A stretch of 64,000 nucleotides of DNA from JAGQUL01 sp038212015 (lineage in GTDB: Bacteria > Actinomycetota > Thermoleophilia > Gaiellales > SKUG01), in NCBI GenBank assembly GCA_038212015.1, contig JBBQUY010000004.1:7989-71988 (forward strand), given 5' to 3'. Under the pieces are notes generated by a model that saw only the letters and a list, made by a program, of their open reading frames with translations, had not been told where the DNA came from and made no database searches. A program made the translations under genes and the position numbers. The first letter of the stretch is position 1. Each line of letters starts with the position of its first letter. Below, piece after piece: positions 9,146-16,945 of this stretch.

Positions 9146-10271
9146 CTTCGTCTCCCAGCAGCCAGTCGCCTCCGGACGCCACCACGGGCGGGTTGACCGC
9201 CGCCGAGGCTGCCTCGATCGTCTGGAGGTTGTCGATCCTCACGCCGGCGACGATCTCGCTGTAGCTGATCACGACGATCTTCGGGAAGCTTCGTTCGAGC
9301 AGTGCCCGGACGTGACGGCGAATCTTCGGAGGCGTCACCACGACCGGTTCGAGCACGTCCGGGAATCGCTCCAGAGCGGTCGCGAGCTGCGTCTGGATCG
9401 CCTGGCTCGTGTTCGGATCGAGCATGAGGACCTGACCGGTCTCGTTGAGCTGGATCGCGTTCTGGATCGCGCGCTCGGCGTCGGGGCTCAGCAGGAAGGC
9501 CCGGAGCGACCCGTCGTCGGACTGGTAGCGGGCGCAGATCTTGCGACCGAGCGCCATGCGGACGTGTTCGGTGAGTGCGTGGGGATCTTTCGTGTAGACG
9601 GCCTGATCAGCAAGGGCATTGAGGATCGTCGACAGGTCCTTGATCGGGACCTGCTCGCGCACGAGGTTCTGCAGGACCAGACGAACCTGTCCGAGCGCGA
9701 GCATGTTCGGCACGAGTTCTCGGACGACGACCGGAGCAATCTCCCGCGCGACGTCCAGCAGCTCGGACGTCACCTCGCGATCGATGAGTTCCGCGAGGTG
9801 GGACTCCAGCAGGCCCGCGAGCCGCTGCGCGCGCAGCGCGAGCGGGCCCGAATCGGCGGCGTCGGTCTGACCGACGACGCTGCCGCGAACCAGCAGTTCG
9901 ATGCGCGATCCGGTTCGATCCGGATCAGGAAGAATGACGGCGTCGGGAACGATCAGCCCGTATTCGCCCGCAAGTCGCCGTCGAGCCAGGGCAAGTGCAT
10001 CCGTGAGCTCGTCGAGCTCCTCAGGAGAAGGTACGCCGTCCACATGCAGCTCGATCGGTGCCGGCGGCTGGAGCAGCACCGTGCGATCGAATGCGTCACC
10101 GACCGCGTCTGGGTACGAGGAGCGCACGTCCTTCTGCAGGACCGACCATGCCGCCCGGTACCCCGTCTCCAGCGCCGCGGTGTCGGATGCGTCCGCTGCC
10201 AGTGCAGCGTCGAGCGCACGCTCGAGCACATCCCACGCCTTGCGTTCGACGTCTTCGCGTTTCGAGACCAT
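9138..10271 (-). CDS. Soluble FlhA/YscV cytosolic-domain-like protein lacking the membrane domain
   Basis: 377 residues with no membrane helix. Residues about 70-370 follow the cytosolic domain of the flagellar/type III export-gate protein FlhA: the helical block LGQVRLVLQNLVREQVPIKD, then STILNALADQAVYTKDPHAL and TEHVRMALGRKI, and the terminal RRHVRALLERSFPKIVVISYSEI. In real FlhA this domain follows eight membrane helices and forms the nonameric ring that docks export substrates and chaperones. Here an extra helical N-terminus of about 65 residues replaces the membrane part. It overlaps its divergent paralogue by 8 nt. A role in docking or secretion is speculation; the homology call itself is strong. 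Confidence 0.78.
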   Translation of the reverse strand: MVSKREDVERKAWDVLERALDAALAADASDTAALETGYRAAWSVLQKDVRSSYPDAVGDAFDRTVLLQPPAPIELHVDGVPSPEELDELTDALALARRRLAGEYGLIVPDAVILPDPDRTGSRIELLVRGSVVGQTDAADSGPLALRAQRLAGLLESHLAELIDREVTSELLDVAREIAPVVVRELVPNMLALGQVRLVLQNLVREQVPIKDLSTILNALADQAVYTKDPHALTEHVRMALGRKICARYQSDDGSLRAFLLSPDAERAIQNAIQLNETGQVLMLDPNTSQAIQTQLATALERFPDVLEPVVVTPPKIRRHVRALLERSFPKIVVISYSEIVAGVRIDNLQTIEAASAAVNPPVVASGGDWLLGDEDD

Positions 10272-10318
10272 GCCGCGACCATCGGTCGCGACGAACGATC
10301 AGCTGAGCGATTTCTGGC

Positions 10319-10699
10319 TCAGCGAACGGCCCACGATGCGCCGGCACCGGCTGCCGCACCGCCGCCGAGCATCGTTGCCGCGAGGCCGGCGACGAAGAGC
10401 GGGTAGTTCTGCGGGGACATCTTGGTCGCGGCGAACATGACGCCGCCACCGAGCAGCGCCAGGCCGATGCCTGCGCCGCCGGCGAGCGCGGCGTTCTTCC
10501 ACGCGGGCTCGCTGTTGACAAACACGCGCGTGCCCGTCGGCGCCGGGTGCTCCTTGAGGAAGTCTTCGTGGAGCGCATTCCAGCGATCCGCGTCGCGCGA
10601 GCGGTTGATCGACTCGCCGCTCGTGAGCCGTTCAGCGACGACGCCACCGATCAATCCAGCGCCTGCCGCGCCCAGCGCGATCTTCAAGCCAACGGTCAT
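10319..10699 (-). CDS. Small glycine-rich membrane protein, unknown
   Basis: 126 residues. A hydrophobic N-terminal segment (LKIALGAAGAGLIGGVVAE), a polar middle of about 45 residues, then two hydrophobic Ala/Gly-rich segments at the C-terminus, so probably two to three membrane passes. No recognised domain. The ATG at 10699 is chosen over upstream starts because it begins directly before the first membrane segment. It lies 47 nt upstream of the FlhA-like pair on the same strand and could be their membrane partner, standing in for the missing FlhA membrane half; that is an inference from position only. Confidence 0.6.
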   Translation of the reverse strand: MTVGLKIALGAAGAGLIGGVVAERLTSGESINRSRDADRWNALHEDFLKEHPAPTGTRVFVNSEPAWKNAALAGGAGIGLALLGGGVMFAATKMSPQNYPLFVAGLAATMLGGGAAAGAGASWAVR

Positions 10700-10781
10700 C
10701 GCAGTCCCCATTCGAGTCGTTCGTCCCGGCACGCGTCCAACGTGCACTGCCAGATTGTCGAATGACCGACCGCTTCCGGTT

Positions 10782-11345
10782 TCACCGCTGCGCAAGCCAC
10801 GCACGCAGCGCGCGCGGCACGCAGCGAAATGCGAGGTCGTCGTCGCCCGGGAGTTCGCCGGGATGGAACCATGCGAGCTCGCTCACGTCGCTCGCGGGCT
10901 CGGCCACGTCTGGGTCGTCGACCACGCCGCTCCAGAACAGGTTCAGGGTGTGTTCGCCGCGATCGCCGCCGTAGTGGTCGCCGAACACGCCGACGAACCC
11001 GGTCACGCGCACCGCAAGGCCGGTCTCCTCCACCAGCTCGCGCAGCGCCGCGTCGAACGCTTCCTCGCCGTCCTCGACGAAGCCGCCGGGAATGTCCCAG
11101 CAGCCCTTGAATGGGTCACGAGCGCGACGCACGAGCAGCAGGCGACCGTCATCGGCTCGCTCGGCCAGCACGTTGGCGGTGGGCTTGGGATTGGCGTACC
11201 ACTCACCCCCGCACTCGCCCCGGCATTGCAGGTGCGGCTGCGCGCCGGGTTCGCCGACGACCGTCTCGACGCCTCCCGAGCAGACCGGGCAGACCCGCCA
11301 GCGTTCGAGGGTGGCTGGCAGTGGGCGAACGTCGGAATCCGGCAT
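10782..11345 (-). CDS. NUDIX hydrolase with N-terminal zinc ribbon
   Basis: 187 residues. An N-terminal four-cysteine zinc ribbon (CPVC ... CRGEC) is followed by a NUDIX domain with a full Nudix box, GFVEDGEEAFDAALREL then VEETGL, whose glutamates bind the metal that activates hydrolysis of a nucleoside diphosphate-X bond. This architecture resembles NADH pyrophosphatase-like and ADP-ribose hydrolases. The ATG at 11345 is supported by TAGGCT exactly 7 nt upstream. It may be the first gene of a minus-strand run leading to the FlhA-like pair, with an 82-nt gap after it. Substrate not determinable here. Confidence 0.9.
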   Translation of the reverse strand: MPDSDVRPLPATLERWRVCPVCSGGVETVVGEPGAQPHLQCRGECGGEWYANPKPTANVLAERADDGRLLLVRRARDPFKGCWDIPGGFVEDGEEAFDAALRELVEETGLAVRVTGFVGVFGDHYGGDRGEHTLNLFWSGVVDDPDVAEPASDVSELAWFHPGELPGDDDLAFRCVPRALRAWLAQR

Positions 11346-11352
11346 GGGACGG

Positions 11353-11358
11353 AGCCTA
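11353..11358 (-). promoter_or_regulatory. Putative -10 hexamer, leaderless NUDIX gene
   Basis: TAGGCT (minus strand), 7 nt before the ATG at 11345; same spacing as the other leaderless candidates. Confidence 0.5.
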
Positions 11359-11488
11359 ACGCGTTGCCGCAAGCGTGAACGACGCAATTGCAGGCTTGCC
11401 TACAAACAGGAATCCGGGGTCGTCGTACGTTGGCTGCATCGAGGCGGACCCACAGCCGCCAACCACTACTCCCCGAAGGGAACACGAC

Positions 11489-12283
11489 ATGACCATCACC
11501 ACCATGATTCGCAGCACGGCCCTCGCCACGATCGCGTCGCTCACCATCGCAGTCGCGGCGGCAGCGATCCCGGCCACCGCGCTTGCAGCAGAATCCGGAA
11601 CCGCGGCCAAGCCCGGTGTCCACACGTACACGGTCACGATCACCAACCTGATGAAGGGCCAGCCGCTCAGTCCGCCGATCATCGCCACCAACTACGGCTC
11701 GGGCCAGTTCTTCAAGCCCGGTAGTACCGCCAACTGGGGCGTCCAGCAGATCGCGGAGAACGGCAACAACACGCCGCTGTACGAATCCGCCGTGCAGGAC
11801 ATGAAGGACGGCTTCGTCACCGACGTGCAGCGCGCCACCGCGCCGCTGGTGCCCAAGGGCTCGCCGGCCGACGCGATGTTCGACCAGTCCGTGACCCTCA
11901 CGATCCGGGCGAAGACCACTGATCGCATCAACCTGGTCTCGATGCTCGGCTGCACCAACGATGGCTTCGCCGGCTTCAATGCCGCTCGCCTGCCTCGCGC
12001 CAAGGGCCGCACCGTCCATGTCCCGGTGTACGACTACGATGCCGGCACCGAGGAGAACACCGAGGACTTCGCTGACCTCGGCGCTGCCTGCCAGGGCGCG
12101 ATCGGCGTGAAGTCCACGCTGGGCGCGGTCGGGACGAGCATGACCGACTGGCAGCTCGCCGAGGGCGGCAGCATCCATCGCCACGAGGGCATCTTCGGAG
12201 CCAGCGACGACGGCCTGCTCGAGGACGTGCATGGCTGGAACCCGCGCAGGATCGCCAAGGTCTCCATCAAGCGCATCAGCTGA
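11489..12283 (+). CDS. Secreted spondin-domain protein
   Basis: 264 residues with a clear signal peptide (hydrophobic stretch then ATALAAES, cleavage near residue 35). The mature part begins TYTVTITNLMKGQPLSPP, followed by a conserved YGSGQFFKPG-like region and ends with a beta-rich WNPRRIAKVSIKRI, the pattern of Spondin_N domain proteins, which are extracellular beta-sandwich proteins. It is a single gene: a GAAGGGA-type ribosome binding site precedes the ATG and a strong terminator follows. An extracellular adhesive or matrix role is common for the fold but not shown here. Confidence 0.82.
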   Translation: MTITTMIRSTALATIASLTIAVAAAAIPATALAAESGTAAKPGVHTYTVTITNLMKGQPLSPPIIATNYGSGQFFKPGSTANWGVQQIAENGNNTPLYESAVQDMKDGFVTDVQRATAPLVPKGSPADAMFDQSVTLTIRAKTTDRINLVSMLGCTNDGFAGFNAARLPRAKGRTVHVPVYDYDAGTEENTEDFADLGAACQGAIGVKSTLGAVGTSMTDWQLAEGGSIHRHEGIFGASDDGLLEDVHGWNPRRIAKVSIKRIS

Positions 12284-12387
12284 ACGGCAACGAACCCCTG
12301 AGCGTTCGACCGGCTGCCTGTGGGGGGAGGGCCGGCCGACGACCTCGAACCAATCCACGGTTCGACACCCCTGACACGACACACACG

Positions 12388-12425
12388 AAGCGCCGTCGAT
12401 CCTCGTTCCCGGATCGGCGGCGTTT
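12388..12425 (+). terminator. Hairpin terminator after spondin gene
   Basis: Arms 12388-12402 and 12411-12425 pair over 15 bp including two G-U pairs, with an 8-nt loop and TTT in the 3' arm. It ends the spondin transcript just before the SDR promoter. Confidence 0.75.
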
Positions 12426-12448
12426 CGTCGGCGTGCGGCTCGCCGGGC

Positions 12449-12454
12449 TAGGCT
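12449..12454 (+). promoter_or_regulatory. Putative -10 hexamer, leaderless SDR gene
   Basis: TAGGCT ends 7 nt before the ATG at 12462. Confidence 0.5.
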
Positions 12455-12461
12455 GCATGCG

Positions 12462-13292
12462 ATGCCGACGAACCGAACGATCATCATTACCGGTACCAGC
12501 GACGGGATCGGCGCGGCCGCGGCACGACGTCTCGTAGCCAGGGGCCATCGGGTCGTGCTCGTTGGCAGGTCACGCGACAAGACGGCACGGATAGCCAACG
12601 AACTGGCAATGCCTGCCAGATCCTGCGACTTCGCCCAACTCGACGACGTGCACGAGCTCGCGAAATGGGTACGCGACGAACATCCGGACGTCGATGTACT
12701 CGTCAACAACGCCGGTGGAATCATGGGTGATCGCCAGCTGACCACAGATGGGCACGAGCTGACCTTTCAGGTCAACCACCTTGCGCCCTTCCTGCTCACG
12801 AACCTGCTCCTTGACGTGTTGCGGAAGCGGCGAGCAGCGGTCCTCAACACGTCAAGCGTCGCGCACCGCGTGTTCAGCAACCTGGACCTCGACGACCTGA
12901 ATGCCGAGAACGCATACTCGCCTCGCCTGGCATACGGGAACGCCAAGCTGGCCAATGTGCTGTTCTGCCGCGAACTGCACCGCCGCGAGCATGACAACGG
13001 TGTCTCCACCGCAGCGCTCCATCCCGGCGGCGTCGCGACCAACTTCTCGGCCGAATCAACGAGCGCCATGCGACTGGTGTACCGCACGCCACTTCGCCGT
13101 CTGTTCCTGACCTCGCCGGAGCGAGGCAGCAACAACACCGTATGGCTCGCCGAAGGGATTCCCGGGGTCGACTGGCATTCGGGCGCGTATTACGTGCGAC
13201 GCCGCGTCGGGCGCGTGCATCCGATGGCGGACGACGCGGTCATCGCACGCGAGCTGTGGGATCGCAGCAGTGCAATGGTCGGGCTTGCATGA
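12462..13292 (+). CDS. Short-chain dehydrogenase/reductase
   Basis: 276-residue Rossmann-fold oxidoreductase. The nucleotide-binding TGTSDGIGAA begins at residue 9, the structural NNAGG is near residue 85, and the catalytic Ser (LNTSSVAHR) and YGNAK (Tyr-x-x-x-Lys) follow, so the active site is intact. It most resembles retinol dehydrogenase/WW-oxidoreductase-like SDRs, for which bacterial substrates are mostly unknown. The stop overlaps the DoxX-like start by 4 nt. Base composition here is slightly less GC-biased than in neighbours. Confidence 0.92.
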   Translation: MPTNRTIIITGTSDGIGAAAARRLVARGHRVVLVGRSRDKTARIANELAMPARSCDFAQLDDVHELAKWVRDEHPDVDVLVNNAGGIMGDRQLTTDGHELTFQVNHLAPFLLTNLLLDVLRKRRAAVLNTSSVAHRVFSNLDLDDLNAENAYSPRLAYGNAKLANVLFCRELHRREHDNGVSTAALHPGGVATNFSAESTSAMRLVYRTPLRRLFLTSPERGSNNTVWLAEGIPGVDWHSGAYYVRRRVGRVHPMADDAVIARELWDRSSAMVGLA

Positions 13293-13663
13293 CGATGGCC
13301 CCACGTTGGATCAACGTCGCAAGAGCAGGGTGCTCGGTGCTCTTCATCGTCTCTGGCACACTCCACTTCCTGCGGCCCGCGTCGTTCATCCGGATCGTGC
13401 CCGATGCCCTACCGAACCCGGAATTGCTCGTCGCACTGAGCGGGGCCGCTGAAATCGCAGGCGGAGCTGCGCTGCTCGTTCCGCGGCTGCGGCAATCGGC
13501 CGCATACGGACTTGTGGCGCTGCTCGTAGCCGTATTCCCGGCGAACGTGAACATGGCCATCAACCCCGAACTCGCGCCCGGGACATCGCCGTGGCTGCTG
13601 TGGGCACGCCTTCCGCTCCAACCGCTGCTCATCTGGCTGGTCCTGCGCGTTGCGCGTCGCTGA
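13289..13663 (+). CDS. DoxX-like small membrane protein
   Basis: 124 residues with four hydrophobic segments, including VLFIVSGTLHFLRPASFIRI and LLVALSGAAEIAGGAALLVP, a pattern typical of the DoxX/DoxD-like family of small membrane proteins that often accompany oxidoreductases. Its ATG overlaps the SDR stop (ATGA), so both are translated from one mRNA. It ends 14 nt before a very strong palindrome that could terminate both this operon and the convergent riboswitch transcript. Confidence 0.8.
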   Translation: MTMAPRWINVARAGCSVLFIVSGTLHFLRPASFIRIVPDALPNPELLVALSGAAEIAGGAALLVPRLRQSAAYGLVALLVAVFPANVNMAINPELAPGTSPWLLWARLPLQPLLIWLVLRVARR

Positions 13664-13676
13664 TGGCGGCCGAAGA

Positions 13677-13723
13677 ACATATATGGGCGGGGACCCGCCC
13701 ACTAGGTCCCCGCCCGTATATGT
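13677..13723 (-). terminator. 19-bp perfect-stem hairpin, probable bidirectional terminator
   Basis: Arms 13677-13695 and 13705-13723 pair along all 19 positions (one G-U wobble), loop 9 nt. On the minus strand it is followed by a short TTCTT run, and it is convergent between the DoxX-like gene and the riboswitch-led transcript. Confidence 0.7.
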
Positions 13724-13838
13724 AGAACCGGTATGGGCAGCCGGTATCGCATTGCGCTGGCACTTCGGTGGGGGAGGGCGAAGTCGTGCCTGGCGCCGAG
13801 CACACGGTCCCGCAGAACGCGGTGGCCGTGCGCCTGAT

Positions 13839-13925
13839 CTAGCTGGCGCAGCCCGACATCGCAAACCCCCGGCCAGCTGTGGCTGCCTTCGGTTCGTATG
13901 TTGGTGAGTCACTAACGCGCCTCAT
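13839..13925 (-). CDS. 28-residue ORF downstream of a c-di-GMP-I riboswitch
   Basis: A 28-codon ORF starting ATG at 13925 with an AAGGAG ribosome binding site (13932-13937) 6 nt upstream; stop TAG at 13839. It is the only start codon with a good binding site after the riboswitch and no longer frame is open before the terminator 115 nt further on. The peptide starts MRRVSDSPTYEPK and is polar and mildly basic with one cysteine near the end; no known family is recognised. Either it is a c-di-GMP-controlled small protein, a leader peptide, or the remnant of a longer gene lost from this site. Confidence 0.55.
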   Translation of the reverse strand: MRRVSDSPTYEPKAATAGRGFAMSGCAS

Positions 13926-13947
13926 GGTCTGCTCCTTGTAGGGATCT

Positions 13948-14043
13948 GACCACTTCGGTAACCAGGCTGCCTCATTGATCGATGAGGCCCTTGGCTTTGC
14001 GTCCCAGCCTCGCGACTGGTTTGCCTTTATCGGTGACTTGACC
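13948..14043 (-). promoter_or_regulatory. Cyclic-di-GMP-I (GEMM-I) riboswitch
   Basis: The minus strand carries, in order, the invariant GEMM-I elements: AAGGCAAACC, a short stem capped by a GNRA tetraloop (CCAGTC-GCGA-GGCTGG), GGGACGCAAAGCC, a second stem (GCCTCAT with ATGAGGC) and GGCAGCCTGGTTACCGA. This is the class I c-di-GMP aptamer almost to the letter. Downstream, TGGTC can pair with GACCA next to the start codon, and CCT with AGG of the ribosome binding site, so control is probably translational. The downstream gene is only 28 codons. The surrounding sequence is clearly less GC-rich than the neighbourhood. Confidence 0.93.
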
Positions 14044-14130
14044 CTTGTATCGGGCACGATCAGCAAGTACTTGAGAGCGAAAGTTCACATCCGCTCGAAA
14101 CCGACGGCGGGGCGTGGGTTCGGGGCGATC

Positions 14131-15324
14131 TCAGCCGGCTGCGACGAGCTCCGGCACCGTGACGAGCTCGAATCCGCGGCCCTCGAGGCCCGTGATGATG
14201 CGTTCCAGCGCGTCGACGGTCTGCTGCCGATCGCCGCCACCGTCGTGCAGCAGGATCACCGACCCGTCGCGCGCGTCGCCCACCGCCGTGTCGACGATCG
14301 CCGCCGTCCCCGGGCGGGACCAGTCGACGGTGTCGACGTCCCACAGCACGTCGCGCATTCCGAGTTCCGCGGCGATTCGGTCGACGCGGTCGTTGCGTGC
14401 CCCATACGGCGGTCGGAAGATGTCTGGACGACTGCCTGTGGCGCGCTCGATCGCGTCGCTCGTGTCCGTGAACTCGCGGCGCACGCCGCCGTCGTCGAGC
14501 GACGTGAGCTGCGGGTGGCTCCACGAATGGTTCGCGATCGCGTGCCCCGCGTCGCGCATCCGCACGAGCGACGCGCCGTTGCGCGCGGCCTGGGTCCCCA
14601 CGACGAAGAACGTGGCGTCGACGCCGCGACGGTCGAGCGTCGCCAGGATCGCATCGGTGTATGCGCCGTTGGGGCCGTCATCGAAGGTGAGCGCAACCTT
14701 GCCACGAGCCCCGGGGACGCGGCTGATCGTCCCGCCTGCCGGCACGGCGGGCTGACTGCCCGACGACGGCGTGGTCGGCGCAGGCGTGCTCGGCGCGGGG
14801 GTGGTCGGCGCGGGGGTGGTCGGCGCGGGCGTCGCCGGCGCTCGGCCGGGAACGCGAAGGCGCTGTCCGACACGGATCCGGTCGGGGTCTGCGATGTCGT
14901 TGAGCTGCACCAGCGTCGCGACCGTCGTGTCGAAGCGGCGCGCGATCGACGAGAGCGTGTCGCCGCCCTGCACCGCGTACTCGAATGTCCGAGCGGGCGG
15001 ATCGCTCGGGACGTCGACTGGAGCAGGCGGGACGGTCGGGCTCGGCGGCGGCGGCTCGACCACGGTGGGTGACGGGACCGTCGACGGCGGCGTCGGCGCA
15101 GGCACCGTGGTCGTGGGCGGCGGCTCCGGCGTGGTTGTCGACGGCCGCGTCGGCGTCGGCGTCGGCATCGAGGGCGCGGTCGTCGGTGGCGCCGGCAAAG
15201 GCTCGGGGACCGGGCTCGGGTCGAGCTCGTCCTCGTTGCGCGTCAACGCATAGGCGACGGCGCCGACGGTCCCGGCGGTGATGAGACCGGCGATCGCCAG
15301 CCCCGTACTTCGTCCCACGTGCAT
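14131..15324 (-). CDS. LysM-domain polysaccharide deacetylase, membrane-anchored
   Basis: 397 residues: an N-terminal membrane anchor (TGLAIAGLITAGTVGAVAYA), a long Pro/Thr-rich linker, a LysM domain (YAVQGGDTLSSIARRF ... LNDIADPDRIRVGQRL) near residues 120-165, a second Thr/Pro linker built from 5-residue repeats, then a NodB deacetylase domain with LTFDDGP, HSWSHP (metal ligands) and FRPPYGARN. It would remove N-acetyl groups from peptidoglycan or another cell-envelope glycan outside the membrane. The ATG at 15324 sits just before the anchor. It is divergent from pepA. Confidence 0.92.
   Translation of the reverse strand: MHVGRSTGLAIAGLITAGTVGAVAYALTRNEDELDPSPVPEPLPAPPTTAPSMPTPTPTRPSTTTPEPPPTTTVPAPTPPSTVPSPTVVEPPPPSPTVPPAPVDVPSDPPARTFEYAVQGGDTLSSIARRFDTTVATLVQLNDIADPDRIRVGQRLRVPGRAPATPAPTTPAPTTPAPSTPAPTTPSSGSQPAVPAGGTISRVPGARGKVALTFDDGPNGAYTDAILATLDRRGVDATFFVVGTQAARNGASLVRMRDAGHAIANHSWSHPQLTSLDDGGVRREFTDTSDAIERATGSRPDIFRPPYGARNDRVDRIAAELGMRDVLWDVDTVDWSRPGTAAIVDTAVGDARDGSVILLHDGGGDRQQTVDALERIITGLEGRGFELVTVPELVAAG
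14771..14830 (-). repeat. Four 15-bp coding repeats (Thr/Pro linker)
   Basis: Four tandem near-identical 15-bp units at 14771, 14786, 14801 and 14816 inside the deacetylase gene, each encoding a TTPAP-type pentapeptide of the linker. Such in-frame units can vary in number by slippage. Confidence 0.85.
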
Positions 15325-15421
15325 GTCCGCTCCAGTGGAGCGCACCCGTCCCGAGCGCGCTCGTCGTCCTGCCCGGGTATCGGAGCAGGGGTCGCCGCCG
15401 TCTCGGGTTCGCGTGGACCTC

Positions 15422-15427
15422 TAGGAT
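15422..15427 (+). promoter_or_regulatory. Putative -10 hexamer, leaderless pepA
   Basis: TAGGAT ends 6 nt before the ATG at 15434. Confidence 0.5.
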
Positions 15428-15433
15428 CGACAC

Positions 15434-16933
15434 ATGGATCTCACCTTCGCCCCCACCTCCGCCCATGACAGCGACGCCGACCTGGTCGCGGTCCTTGTCG
15501 ACGACCCGGCGCAGCTGCCGACCGCCGTTTCCGTGCTCGACGATCGCCTCGGTGGAGCGCTGACGCGCGAACTCGCACGCGGGCTGGTGAAGGCCGATGC
15601 CGCATCGACGGTGGTCGTCACCGGTGGCGCCGAGGGCCCCGGCCGAGTGGCGCTCGTCGGCTACGGTCCCGAGGCCGACGGTCGGGGCGACGCCCTGCGC
15701 GTCGCGGGCTCGAAGGTCGCCAGTGCAGCCCGCGCCGCCGAAGCGCGCACGGTCGCGCTCGTCGTGCCGGGTGATGCCGCCGACGTCGATGCGTTCGTGA
15801 CCGGCTTCGTACTCGGCGCGTTCCGCATTCACAAGTACACGACCCCCAAGCCTGCAGGCGACGAAGATGCGACGCCCAGGTACGACGGACCCGAGTCGCT
15901 CGTCGTGCTCACCGACGACGACGCGCTCCAGGACGCCGCGCGCACCGCGTTCAAGGTCGCCGACGCGCAGAATTGGGCGCGCGATCTGGCCAACGCCCCC
16001 GCGAACCACCTGATGCCGATCGACCTGGCAGCTGCCGCACAGTCGCTCGCCGACCAGCATGAACACCTCAACTTCCGCGAGCTGCACCGCACCGACATCG
16101 AAGGCCTCGGCATGGGCATGTTCGCCGCCGTCGCCCAGGGCTCGGCTGACGAGCCGCGCCTGATCGTGCTCGAGTGGAACCCACCGGGCGCGACCGAGTC
16201 CAACGAGGAGCGCCTCGCCCTCGTCGGCAAGGCGGTCGTGTTCGACACGGGCGGCATCTCGATCAAGCCGACCAGCGGCATGGAAGACATGAAGCTCGAC
16301 AAGTCGGGCGGCTGCGCCGTGCTCGGCGCGGTGCGTGCGATCGCAGAGACAAATGTCGAGCGCCGCGTGATCGCCGTGGTCGGCGCGACCACCAACATGC
16401 CCGACGGCGACGCATACCGCCCCGGCGACGTGGTCACCGCGATGGACGGTACCACCGTCGAGATCATCTCCACCGACGCCGAGGGCCGGCTCGTGCTCGG
16501 CGACTGCATCTCGTACGTGAAGGGCCAGGGCTGCGGCGCGATCATCGAAGCGTCGACCCTGACGGGCGCGATGGTGATCGCACTCGGACATCGCTACACC
16601 GGAGCGATCGCCAGACCGGGCGCGCTCGTCGACGCGGTCGTCGCCGCCGGCGAGCGCATCGGCGACCATGCCTGGCACCTGCCGATGCACGACGAGTACA
16701 GGTCGAACCTCAAGTCACCCTGTGCGGATTTCAAGAACTCGGGCTCGCGCGACGCGGGCGCGCTCAGCGCCGGTGCATTCCTCGGGCACTTCGCCAAGGA
16801 CACGCCGTTCGTGCACCTGGACGTCGCAGGTACCGCAATGCTTCCCAAGCCGCGCATGTGGTACGGCTGCAAGGGCGCATCGGGCGCCGCCGTTCGCCTC
16901 ATGACCGAGCTCGCCGCAAGCTGGAAGGGCTGA
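15434..16933 (+). CDS. pepA: Leucyl aminopeptidase (M17 family)
   Basis: 499 residues, the usual length. The C-terminal catalytic domain has VFDTGGISIKPTSGMEDMK (Lys and Asp metal ligands, near residues 270-285) and STDAEGRLVLGD (the M17 signature NTDAEGRL with Ser at the first position, near 345). It removes N-terminal residues from peptides in the cytosol using two metal ions. The N-terminal macro-like domain is present. It is monocistronic, with a leaderless-type promoter, and convergent with a small membrane-protein gene 12 nt away. Confidence 0.95.
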   Translation: MDLTFAPTSAHDSDADLVAVLVDDPAQLPTAVSVLDDRLGGALTRELARGLVKADAASTVVVTGGAEGPGRVALVGYGPEADGRGDALRVAGSKVASAARAAEARTVALVVPGDAADVDAFVTGFVLGAFRIHKYTTPKPAGDEDATPRYDGPESLVVLTDDDALQDAARTAFKVADAQNWARDLANAPANHLMPIDLAAAAQSLADQHEHLNFRELHRTDIEGLGMGMFAAVAQGSADEPRLIVLEWNPPGATESNEERLALVGKAVVFDTGGISIKPTSGMEDMKLDKSGGCAVLGAVRAIAETNVERRVIAVVGATTNMPDGDAYRPGDVVTAMDGTTVEIISTDAEGRLVLGDCISYVKGQGCGAIIEASTLTGAMVIALGHRYTGAIARPGALVDAVVAAGERIGDHAWHLPMHDEYRSNLKSPCADFKNSGSRDAGALSAGAFLGHFAKDTPFVHLDVAGTAMLPKPRMWYGCKGASGAAVRLMTELAASWKG

Positions 16934-16945
16934 CGCGATCCGTAC

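Noticed and set aside
14771..14830. Tandem 15-bp repeats considered as a CRISPR-like array
   Set aside because: Units are contiguous without spacers and encode the Thr/Pro linker in frame.
13975..15072. Plus-strand frame reading through the riboswitch region into the deacetylase
   Set aside because: Antisense to the deacetylase and the aptamer; no ribosome binding site and no motif.
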